Assembly: GCF_000429445.1 (NCBI RefSeq)
Contig: NZ_AUBW01000014.1
Location: 82,983 to 146,982, forward strand
DNA length: 64,000 nt
Direction: 5' to 3'
Origin: Algoriphagus terrigena DSM 22685
Lineage (GTDB): Bacteria > Bacteroidota > Bacteroidia > Cytophagales > Cyclobacteriaceae
The position numbers were made by a program, and so were the translations under genes. This document shows positions 51,223 to 60,609 of the stretch, piece after piece (position 1 is the first letter of the stretch; each line of letters opens with the position of its first letter). The notes under the pieces were generated by a model, which worked only from the letters and a program-made list of their open reading frames with translations, ran no database searches and had not been told where the DNA came from.

Positions 51223-52530
51223 ATGAAAAAAATTTTACTTGCGGTGCTCGTCGCACTCAGTTCCTGCACCGTCCAAAAAATCAACAAGTCGCTCAGCAAA
51301 TCCGATGTTTTTGACAAAGGTCATTTGGGCTTTATGCTCCTCGATCCCGAAAAAGACAAAGCCTTGGTCGAGATCAACTCCGACAAGTACTTCATCCCAG
51401 CGTCCAACACCAAGATTTTCACCTTTTACACGGCCTACTCCATCTTGGGAGACAGTCTGGTCAATGGACTGAATTACCTCGAAAAGGGCGATTCCTTGAT
51501 TTTTTGGGGCACAGGCGACCCGAGCCTGTTGCATCCGGATTTGAAGAATGACCGGGCAATTGAGTTTCTGAAAGCCTCGGATAAGAAGTTGTTCCTTCTG
51601 GATAATTTTGATCAAGTGAACGCCTTCGGCCCCGGCTGGTCGTGGAACTGGTATCCCTATTACTATGCGGCCGAGCGCTCTGCATTGCCCGTCTACGGAG
51701 ACATTGTCCGCTTCGAAAAGGAAAAAGGAGAAGCTGATTTCAGCGTCTATCCTGAGCGGTTCACGGCGGCAATAGAAAAAGCTGAAACCGAGGGTTCGGG
51801 AGCATTTTCATTTACCAGAAAACATATGGAAAATCATTTCCCCTACTCTTATAAACCTGAAGCCAAAGAGGAGGAGTTTGGGCGGGACATCCCCTTTATT
51901 ACATCGCGGGACCTCACCAAGACGATGCTGGAAGAGGCGACTGGCAAACCGATTACCTTGATTTCCAACAAAAGCTATTTGGAGGAAGAGCCGTCCAAAT
52001 TGCTTACCGCGTCGGCTGACAGCATCTATGCACAGATGATGAAGATCAGCGACAACTTCCTTGCCGAGCAGCTGATGGTACTAGTTTCAGATCAGCTGAC
52101 AAACAAGCTGGATATCGCCGAAGCAATCGCCTATGCCAAAGAAAATCTGCTCAGTGATCTTCCTGACGAACCACAGTGGGTCGATGGTTCGGGACTTTCC
52201 GCGCAAAATATGTTTACACCCAGGTCGATCATTGCCTTGCTCGGCAAGATCCGGGAGGAAGTCCCGCTGGAAAAGATCAAGGCCTATTTTCCCGCAGGAG
52301 GAGAATCCGGCACGATCAAAGCCTGGTACAAGGCCGACGAAGGCCAGCCTCCTTACATCTATGCGAAGACCGGTTCGCTCAGCATGGCCAATTCGCTCAG
52401 CGGCTACCTCCTGACAAAAAGCGGCAAAATCCTGCATTTCTCCTGCATGATGAATAATTACCAAATCCCATCCAATGATCTGAAAACCGAACTTCAGAAG
52501 GTGCTTTATTTTATCCACGACCGATACTAA
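51223..52530 (+). CDS. dacB: D-alanyl-D-alanine carboxypeptidase / PBP4-type endopeptidase
   Basis: This 435-residue lipoprotein (lipobox LSSC15) belongs to the S13 PBP4 family, which trims peptidoglycan peptides in the periplasm. The serine acylation motif is S61-N-T-K64 in FIPASNTKIF. The second motif is S-D-N in KISDNFLAEQL and the third is K-T-G in YAKTGSLSMANSLSGY. It is slightly shorter than the E. coli enzyme. The S9 peptidase gene follows only 4 bases later, so the two are co-transcribed. Confidence 0.9.
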   Translation: MKKILLAVLVALSSCTVQKINKSLSKSDVFDKGHLGFMLLDPEKDKALVEINSDKYFIPASNTKIFTFYTAYSILGDSLVNGLNYLEKGDSLIFWGTGDPSLLHPDLKNDRAIEFLKASDKKLFLLDNFDQVNAFGPGWSWNWYPYYYAAERSALPVYGDIVRFEKEKGEADFSVYPERFTAAIEKAETEGSGAFSFTRKHMENHFPYSYKPEAKEEEFGRDIPFITSRDLTKTMLEEATGKPITLISNKSYLEEEPSKLLTASADSIYAQMMKISDNFLAEQLMVLVSDQLTNKLDIAEAIAYAKENLLSDLPDEPQWVDGSGLSAQNMFTPRSIIALLGKIREEVPLEKIKAYFPAGGESGTIKAWYKADEGQPPYIYAKTGSLSMANSLSGYLLTKSGKILHFSCMMNNYQIPSNDLKTELQKVLYFIHDRY

Positions 52531-52534
52531 ACCC

Positions 52535-54607
52535 ATGAAACGAATCCCCATTTTTCTCCTCTACTTTCTCTTACTTTCCCAACCTCTTTTCTCCCAATCC
52601 TTCACCATGGAGCAGGTCGGAAAATTCAGCTTTCCTTCGGAGTTGACGGCTTCGCCTGTCGGGGAAAAGATCGCGTGGGCGATGAATGAACAAGGCAAAC
52701 GCAATGTCTACTTTGCTGAAGGAACGGATTTCCAACCCGTAAAAATGACTCAGTTCAACGAGGACGACGGGCAGGAAATCAGCAACCTGAAATTCACGGC
52801 AGATGGCAACTGGCTGGTCTTTGTCCGCGGCGGCGACCATGGTGGCGGAAATGCTTCCTCCACCGTCAACGCTTTGAATATGCCGAATTTGCCAAAGGTT
52901 GAAATCTGGAAAATCAACCTGGATAGCAAAACAGCGGAACCGGTTGTGGAAGGCGATGACTTCGTCGTGGGACCACAAAATCAATTGCTCTACCTCAAAA
53001 ATGGGCAAGTATGGAAAGCTGACCTGAGTGGAGAAGAAAAACCAGCTCAGCTCTTTCAAATCAAAGGAAATGTCAATTCCCTGGAGTTTTCGCCTGACGG
53101 AAAAAAATTGGCTTTCACAATAAGCCGTGGAGGACACCAATTACTGGGGATCTATGCAAATCAGGAGACTCCAATTCACTGGATTGCCCCGTCTTTTCAC
53201 CGTTATTCCCAACCCAAATGGTCTCCCGACGGCAGCCAGATCGCTTTTATCAAGACTTTGGGAGGTAGCGGAGCGGCACTCTCGCTGCTGGAACCGAGGT
53301 ACGTTCCTTGGGAAATCTGGCTGGCAGATGTCGAAAGCGGTAAAGGCGCGCTGCTTTGGAAAGCACCTGAGACGCTCCGCGGCTCCTATCGCTATGGTTT
53401 TTTTGCTTTCCCCAATGAAAAGGAACTGGTATTCGAATCCTACCACGAGGGCTGGCAGCATCTTTTCGCTCTAGATCTTGCTAGCAAAAACCTCCAGTCC
53501 CTCACCTCTGGGGAATACATGGTCGAGCAGATCAAGTTGAGTCCTGATGGAAAGAAAGTAATCTTTTCAGGAAACACGGGGACGGCAAAAGAAGATCTGG
53601 ACCGAAGACATATCGGTTCCATTGATCTGGGTACCAAAAAGCTGACTTGGGAAACTTCAGGCTCCGGTATCGAAGCCTATCCTGTCGCGATCGGTACAAC
53701 TGAAAAACTGGCCTATTTCTCGGCCACACCTCAGCGCTCCCATCTAGTCACTGTGAAAACCGAAAAGGGAACTTCGCTTCTACAGGAATTGAGTATTCCC
53801 TCAGACTTTCCTCAAAGCACACTGGTCACTCCCAAGCAGGTGAGTTTCAAAGCTCCTGATGGGACGACGGTGTATGGGCAGCTTTTTGAAAAAGAAGGCG
53901 GCGCAGCCAAAAAACCCAGCGTGGTCTTCATCCACGGCGGACCGCAACGACAGATGCTCCTCGGCTGGAGCTACATGGATTACTATTCCAATACATACGC
54001 TTACAATCAGTACTTGGCGGAGCTTGGTTTTGTAGTTCTTTCGGTCAATTACCGCTTGGGAATCGGTTACGGCTACGAATTTCACCGACCTGCCTATGGC
54101 TACTATCAGGGAGCAGTGGAGTACCAGGACATCAAGGCAGGGGGAGAATTTCTGGCCGCTCTATCCCAAGTTGATCCGGACAAAATCGGGGTATATGGCG
54201 GCAGCTATGGAGGTTATCTGACCGCCTTGGCTTTGGCTCGGGACTCTGAACTTTTCAAAGTCGGCGTGGACATCCACGGGGTTCATGATTTGGATGGAAG
54301 ATACGAGTTGCCGGAAGGCTACGAAGTGGCGCCGGATTATGAAAAAGCCAAAGAAATAGCGTGGAAATCCTCACCGATGCCGGATTTGGCCACTTGGAAG
54401 AGCCCGGTGCTTTTCATCCATTCTGACGATGACCGCAATGTGGAAGTGAGTCAGACGACCGACCTGATCCGACGCTTTGAGGAACTTGGAATGCCCTACG
54501 AATCGGTGCTGATCCCGGGGGACACGCACCATTGGATGAAATGGGAGAATATGATCGAAGTCGGGCAGCTGACGGCGGACTTTCTGAAGAAACATTTGAT
54601 GAATTAA
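52535..54607 (+). CDS. S9-family (prolyl oligopeptidase/DPP-like) peptidase
   Basis: This 690-residue exported protein (signal peptide about 1-20) has a beta-propeller made of WD/PD40-like repeats (FSPDGKKLAF, WSPDGSQIAFIK, LSPDGKKVIFSG). The C-terminal alpha/beta hydrolase contains GVYGGSYGGYLTAL with the serine nucleophile near residue 557, then HSDDDRNVEV with the acid and GDTHHWM with the histidine. It probably cleaves short peptides in the periplasm or cell envelope. Co-transcription with dacB may mean a role in recycling wall or nutrient peptides. Confidence 0.92.
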   Translation: MKRIPIFLLYFLLLSQPLFSQSFTMEQVGKFSFPSELTASPVGEKIAWAMNEQGKRNVYFAEGTDFQPVKMTQFNEDDGQEISNLKFTADGNWLVFVRGGDHGGGNASSTVNALNMPNLPKVEIWKINLDSKTAEPVVEGDDFVVGPQNQLLYLKNGQVWKADLSGEEKPAQLFQIKGNVNSLEFSPDGKKLAFTISRGGHQLLGIYANQETPIHWIAPSFHRYSQPKWSPDGSQIAFIKTLGGSGAALSLLEPRYVPWEIWLADVESGKGALLWKAPETLRGSYRYGFFAFPNEKELVFESYHEGWQHLFALDLASKNLQSLTSGEYMVEQIKLSPDGKKVIFSGNTGTAKEDLDRRHIGSIDLGTKKLTWETSGSGIEAYPVAIGTTEKLAYFSATPQRSHLVTVKTEKGTSLLQELSIPSDFPQSTLVTPKQVSFKAPDGTTVYGQLFEKEGGAAKKPSVVFIHGGPQRQMLLGWSYMDYYSNTYAYNQYLAELGFVVLSVNYRLGIGYGYEFHRPAYGYYQGAVEYQDIKAGGEFLAALSQVDPDKIGVYGGSYGGYLTALALARDSELFKVGVDIHGVHDLDGRYELPEGYEVAPDYEKAKEIAWKSSPMPDLATWKSPVLFIHSDDDRNVEVSQTTDLIRRFEELGMPYESVLIPGDTHHWMKWENMIEVGQLTADFLKKHLMN

Positions 54608-54612
54608 TTTCC

Positions 54613-54670
54613 GTCAACAGTCCACGGTCCACAGCCTGGTATGGTTGACTGTCGTCTGTGGACCGTTGAC
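54613..54670. repeat. Palindromic intergenic repeat
   Basis: GTCAAC (54613) and GTTGAC (54665) bound a region with the 9-bp inverted repeat GGTCCACAG/CTGTGGACC, plus several shifted GTCCAC and GACTGTC words. This looks like a REP-type dispersed element between the peptidase and the VOC gene; other copies are not in the window. Confidence 0.55.
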
Positions 54671-54682
54671 AAAACCAAAAAA

Positions 54683-55072
54683 ATGCTTAACCTCACTTCC
54701 ATCCATCACATCGCCATCATTTGCTCGGATTATGAGCGGTCCAAGCATTTCTACACGGAGATCTTGGGATTGAAAATCATCCGCGAGGTCTATCGGGAAG
54801 CACGGCAATCCTACAAGCTCGACCTGGAACTCAATGGACAGTATGTGATCGAACTCTTTTCTTTCCCCGATCCTCCTGATCGCGTGTCTCGTCCGGAAGC
54901 CTGCGGTTTGCGGCATTTGGCTTTTGGAGTCCAAGACATTGGGAAAGCAGCGGAAGATTTGAGTAAATTCGGAATTCAGGCAGAGCCGATTCGGGTGGAT
55001 GAGCACACGGGAAAGCAATTCACCTTCTTTTCCGACCCGGACGATTTGCCGATCGAACTCTATCAGGAATAG
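54683..55072 (+). CDS. VOC/glyoxalase-family protein
   Basis: The 129-residue protein starts at ATG 54683 (MLNLTSIHHIAIICSDYERS); the longer frame begins within the palindromic repeat and is unlikely. It has two VOC half-modules: HHIAIICSDYERSKHFYTEI in the first, and LRHLAFGVQDIGKAAEDL with QFTFFSDPDDLPIELYQE in the second. The H and E positions fit a metal-dependent enzyme of the YaeR/SMU1112c type. The substrate is unknown. The downstream gene follows by 2 bases. Confidence 0.85.
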   Translation: MLNLTSIHHIAIICSDYERSKHFYTEILGLKIIREVYREARQSYKLDLELNGQYVIELFSFPDPPDRVSRPEACGLRHLAFGVQDIGKAAEDLSKFGIQAEPIRVDEHTGKQFTFFSDPDDLPIELYQE

Positions 55073-55074
55073 CC

Positions 55075-55500
55075 ATGGCCGAAACCAAAACCAAACCCAC
55101 TGAGGTCTCCGTCGACGATTTTATCAACGCGGTAGAAAGCCCAAAAAAACGCGAAGATGCGTTTGCTCTCAAGCAGATGATGGAGGAAATCACCGGCGAG
55201 AAAGCCGCAATGTGGGGACCCACTATCATCGGATTTGGATCCTATCACTACAAGTATGCGACAGGGCACGAGGGTGACGCTCCGATCGTCGGCTTTTCTC
55301 CACGAAAAGCCGCACATTCCCTTTACCTGGTCGGCTGCATGGGTGAGGAAGCTGAACCGCTTTTGGCGAAACTCGGCAAGTTCAAAAAAAGCGTCTCATG
55401 CATCTATGCCAACAAGCTTTCCGACCTGAACGAGGACATCCTCCGCGAATTCATCGCCAAAGCCTACCAGTTTACCAAACAAAAGTATCCAAGTTTATGA
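55075..55500 (+). CDS. DUF1801 protein
   Basis: This 141-residue cytoplasmic protein has the DUF1801 layout: KREDAFALKQMMEEITGEKA, then AAMWGPTIIGFGSYHYKYAT, FSPRKAAHSLYLVG and a closing KKSVSCIYANKLSDLNEDIL helix-strand unit. Family members are small and soluble with an iron-chaperone-like (YdhG) fold and no settled function. It overlaps the DUF1835 start by 4 bases and follows the VOC gene by 2 bases, forming a three-gene unit. Confidence 0.85.
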   Translation: MAETKTKPTEVSVDDFINAVESPKKREDAFALKQMMEEITGEKAAMWGPTIIGFGSYHYKYATGHEGDAPIVGFSPRKAAHSLYLVGCMGEEAEPLLAKLGKFKKSVSCIYANKLSDLNEDILREFIAKAYQFTKQKYPSL

Positions 55501-56264
55501 TCTATCATATTCTAAACGGGGACGCTTTGCTATCCCAATTTCCCAAGGAAATCACCGGAGAGCGCATTGTTTTTAGGGAATGTCTGGTCGATGGGCCCGT
55601 CATGCCCAAGGAGGGACAAGAACTCTGGCAACTTCGGGAGAGCTTTATCCAGCAAAGTTATCCTGGCGACTTCACTCATGACTACTACACGCACTCGTAT
55701 CTGGAGATTCTAAAGATCAAATCCATCCCGGCTGACAGCCAGATTTACTGCTGGTTCGAGGAGGATTTGTTCTGCCAGGTCAATCTCTGGTTTCTGTTCA
55801 ATTATCTGAAAACACACCCAGCCGAAGTAAATCTGGTGCTCCCCTACCCGGACTCCCCCTACCACTTTTCGGTTTTGGGAGAAAAACAACTGATCGAGAC
55901 GTACGAGAAGAAATCCAAGAAACTAAGCCAGCGAGAGCGCGCTGTGTTGGGAGATCTTTGGATACATTTCCAAAACAACGACGTCTTTGAAGCTCTCAAA
56001 ATCGCCGATCTCTTTATCGAAAGGTTCCCTTTCTTAAAGCCTGCCGTCGAGGCCTGGAGAGACATGATGCCGATGGGAGATTTTCCGGGTAAACCCAAAG
56101 CGACTATTCTGGAGATTCAGCGGGACATTCAGCCCTCGAGTTTTGGTCAGCTTTTCGGAGAGTTCCAAAAGCGCGCTCCAGAGTATGGACTCGGCGATTC
56201 GCAGGTCTTGCGGATGTGCAGAGAGTTGGGGCTCTTTACGGAAGATAAAAAGACTTCCTTTTGA
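55497..56264 (+). CDS. DUF1835 domain protein
   Basis: The 255-residue protein starts at ATG 55497, overlapping the previous stop (ATGA); a longer upstream frame is a run-on through the DUF1801 gene. The DUF1835 N-terminus shows MIYHILNGDALLSQFPKEI, FRECLVDGPVMPK and the IYCWFEEDLFCQVNLWFL block. A C-terminal helical part (KIADLFIERFPFLKPAVEAW) follows. The function is unknown. A terminator lies at the stop codon. Confidence 0.85.
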   Translation: MIYHILNGDALLSQFPKEITGERIVFRECLVDGPVMPKEGQELWQLRESFIQQSYPGDFTHDYYTHSYLEILKIKSIPADSQIYCWFEEDLFCQVNLWFLFNYLKTHPAEVNLVLPYPDSPYHFSVLGEKQLIETYEKKSKKLSQRERAVLGDLWIHFQNNDVFEALKIADLFIERFPFLKPAVEAWRDMMPMGDFPGKPKATILEIQRDIQPSSFGQLFGEFQKRAPEYGLGDSQVLRMCRELGLFTEDKKTSF

Positions 56265-56275
56265 GAAGTCTTTTT
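56247..56275. terminator. Bidirectional terminator between convergent genes
   Basis: AAAAAGACTTC (56247-56257) pairs with GAAGTCTTTTT (56265-56275). The arms give a T-run on each strand and serve both the DUF1835 gene and the leftward membrane-protein gene. Confidence 0.85.
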
Positions 56276-56299
56276 ACCACCTATTCCGTCAAAGTTTGC

Positions 56300-56890
56300 T
56301 CACACCTCCCGCAAGATGTCCTCGGATTGATTGATAATCCTTCGGTATTTGCCCAGCACATATCTGGAGAAAAAGAACAGAAACGCCAGAGCCAGTGGGA
56401 TATAAATCATCCAAAACTCCGCCTCGAGAAACCTGCCCATCTTGTCCTGAATATCTCCCAAGACGGGAACGAGCGTGAGTACGATCACTCCAGACAGCCA
56501 AACCGCCGCCTGTTGCACCCGCCAGAAGTTTCGCTTTGCCCGCTGAAATTCCCCGACCATTTCTGTCATGGCCAAATGGTTGATTTGTAAGGCATTCATC
56601 CGACGGATTGCCATCAGACTTGCCAAAGGCAAGATGACAAAAAACAGGACGTTGGCTACCGCAAAAATCTGATTGAACCAAAGGTCAATCTTGCCAAAAT
56701 TAAACACCAGATAAGCAGCATAAGCCAAGCTGATCAAGGTCCCAAACAGCTCGGGGAGGCGGATTCCATCGAGCTTTCTCTTGAATCTGGTCTTGGTCAT
56801 TTCCAGGAGGATATCTTTTTGAATTCGTTCTTGCCTTTCGACTTTGACGCTGAGATCTTGCCAGCGTGACTTCATTTCTTCCAGTTCCAT
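56300..56890 (-). CDS. Membrane protein co-transcribed with an ECF sigma factor
   Basis: This 196-residue protein has a cytoplasmic, charged N-terminus (MELEEMKSRWQDLSVKVERQ). About four membrane helices follow (roughly 47-64, 75-93, 127-146, 159-180). The gene begins 12 bases after the sigma gene, the usual place of an anti-sigma factor, but no zinc-binding HxxxCxxC motif is present. A role as membrane anchor and anti-sigma factor is inferred from position. Such sigma/membrane-protein pairs are widespread in Bacteroidota. Confidence 0.7.
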   Translation of the reverse strand: MELEEMKSRWQDLSVKVERQERIQKDILLEMTKTRFKRKLDGIRLPELFGTLISLAYAAYLVFNFGKIDLWFNQIFAVANVLFFVILPLASLMAIRRMNALQINHLAMTEMVGEFQRAKRNFWRVQQAAVWLSGVIVLTLVPVLGDIQDKMGRFLEAEFWMIYIPLALAFLFFFSRYVLGKYRRIINQSEDILREV

Positions 56891-56902
56891 TGTTGTAGTA
56901 GT

Positions 56903-57391
56903 TTAGTTGGTGTTGATTCCTTTTTTCAGCTTTTCGCGGATTCTTGACATCTTGGTTCCGACGTTGCTGACACTGATGCCGATGATCTCCGCAATTTCCT
57001 CGTAGGGCTTTCCTTCCAGAAAAAGGAAGACAATCCCACGATCCAGCAGGTTGAGTTTTCTGATTTCCGAATAGAGGAGCTCCATCTTTTCCTCTTCGCC
57101 AGAGTCCATTTCCTCAGCAAAATCCAGTTTCGAATCCGAAATTGACACTCCGTTAGGATGCTTCTTACGCTTGTTCAGATGCGTGATGGCCGTGTTCATA
57201 CCGACTCGATAGAGCCAGGTGCTGGGTTTTGCCGCCTTTTTGAAATAGTCAAAAGACTTCCAAGTCTGATAGATGATCTCCTGACAAAGATCCTTCTGCT
57301 CTTCCCGATCGCGGGTGTAGATACTCGCGATTTTGTAGATCAACCCCTGGTTTGTCTGGATCAGCTGCACAAACTCTTCCTCTTTGGTCAT
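56903..57391 (-). CDS. ECF RNA polymerase sigma factor
   Basis: The 162-residue protein starts at ATG 57391 (MTKEEEFVQLIQTNQGLIYK); an in-frame ATG at 57409 adds six residues. Region 2 shows DLCQEIIYQTWKSFDYF with STWLYRVGMNTAITHL. Region 4 has LLDRGIVFLFLEGKPYEEIA and an HTH IIGISVSNVGTKMSRIREKL. It directs RNA polymerase to a small regulon, probably in response to an envelope signal sensed by the downstream membrane protein. Divergent from the GSCFA gene, with about 120 bases between. Confidence 0.92.
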   Translation of the reverse strand: MTKEEEFVQLIQTNQGLIYKIASIYTRDREEQKDLCQEIIYQTWKSFDYFKKAAKPSTWLYRVGMNTAITHLNKRKKHPNGVSISDSKLDFAEEMDSGEEEKMELLYSEIRKLNLLDRGIVFLFLEGKPYEEIAEIIGISVSNVGTKMSRIREKLKKGINTN

Positions 57392-57512
57392 TGATTTGAT
57401 TTTGAACAATTAGTCTTCTGCGTGGGATAAAAATCACAACGTCTTCAAATTATTTTTCAAAAACTACCCAGAAATAGCCAATTTCAACGTTCTGTCACCA
57501 TCAAATTCAAGA

Positions 57513-58484
57513 ATGCGCTGGTCTATCGATTTCCCGATCTCCGAATCCCGGTTTCCTATCTCCCACCAAAGCACGATCCTGAGTATGGGTTCCTGCTTTG
57601 CCCAGACGATCGGGCAAAAGATGCGCGACACTAAGTTTGACATCCTGGTCAATCCTTTTGGGACGATCTTTCATCCGCTGAATCTTGCCGATCTGCTGGC
57701 GCAAAGTCTGGATCTCCTCCCGATGGATGAAAGCGGAATTCTGGAGCGGGATGACTGCTTTTTCCATTACCACAGCCACTCGGATATCAGCGGAAAGACC
57801 GGCGCCGAGCTGAGGGAAAATTTCCGAAAGCAGCAGCGCTCCGCACATGAATACCTGAAATCAGGCTCGCACCTCATCCTGACTCTGGGCACCTCCTGGA
57901 TCTATGAACTGGGCGAATTTGGCAGAGTAGCCAACTGTCACAAACAACCGCAAAAGTCCTTCGAAAAGCGACTCAGCCCAATCGAAGAGATGGAGGAAGG
58001 GCTTTCAAAAGTGTTGAAGGAAATCCAAATCCAAAATCCTCAACTCAAAATCATCCTGACCGTGAGCCCGGTTCGTCACATCAAAGACGGAATCCCAGAG
58101 AATCATCTGAGCAAAAGTATGCTTCGGGTTCTTTGTGCAAATCTCGAACGACGAATGGATGTCGTCAGCTATTTCCCTGCATACGAGATCATGATGGATG
58201 AATTGCGCGATTATCGCTTTTACAAGTCGGACTTAATTCATCCCACTGAGGAGGCAGAAAACTATGTCTGGGAAAAGTGGCAGCGATCCATTTTCGCCAA
58301 GGCAACTCAGGAAAAAGTAACCGAAATCGAAAAAATTCGAATGGATTTGGCACATCGTCCTTTCAATCCGGAATCCCCTTCTCATCGAAAATTTCTCCAA
58401 AACCTTCTGGCAAAGCTGGAACGATTAGACGGCGAATTCGATTTTTCCAAAGAGATCGAGCAGGTAAAGATTCAAATTAAGTAA
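57513..58484 (+). CDS. GSCFA-domain protein (SGNH-like hydrolase fold)
   Basis: This 323-residue protein shows the GSCFA signature STILSMGSCFAQTIGQKM with the serine in the nucleophile position. ILTLGTSWIYE, ILTVSPVRHIKDG and YRFYKSDLIHPTEEAENYVW follow; the last carries the D-x-x-H pair of SGNH hydrolases. It could be an esterase on sugar or peptide conjugates, but no substrate is known for the family. There is no signal peptide. A DUF255 gene follows after about 100 bases. Confidence 0.9.
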   Translation: MRWSIDFPISESRFPISHQSTILSMGSCFAQTIGQKMRDTKFDILVNPFGTIFHPLNLADLLAQSLDLLPMDESGILERDDCFFHYHSHSDISGKTGAELRENFRKQQRSAHEYLKSGSHLILTLGTSWIYELGEFGRVANCHKQPQKSFEKRLSPIEEMEEGLSKVLKEIQIQNPQLKIILTVSPVRHIKDGIPENHLSKSMLRVLCANLERRMDVVSYFPAYEIMMDELRDYRFYKSDLIHPTEEAENYVWEKWQRSIFAKATQEKVTEIEKIRMDLAHRPFNPESPSHRKFLQNLLAKLERLDGEFDFSKEIEQVKIQIK

Positions 58485-58580
58485 ATCCCCCTACCCCCTT
58501 TGGAAAAGGGGGAGTTGGCCAAAAGCAAGTTCAACGCTCAACCAATTTTGCAATTTTAAAATCTTCCAATTTTTCAATCC

Positions 58581-60605
<2,025 letters not shown>

Positions 60606-60609
60606 TTTA

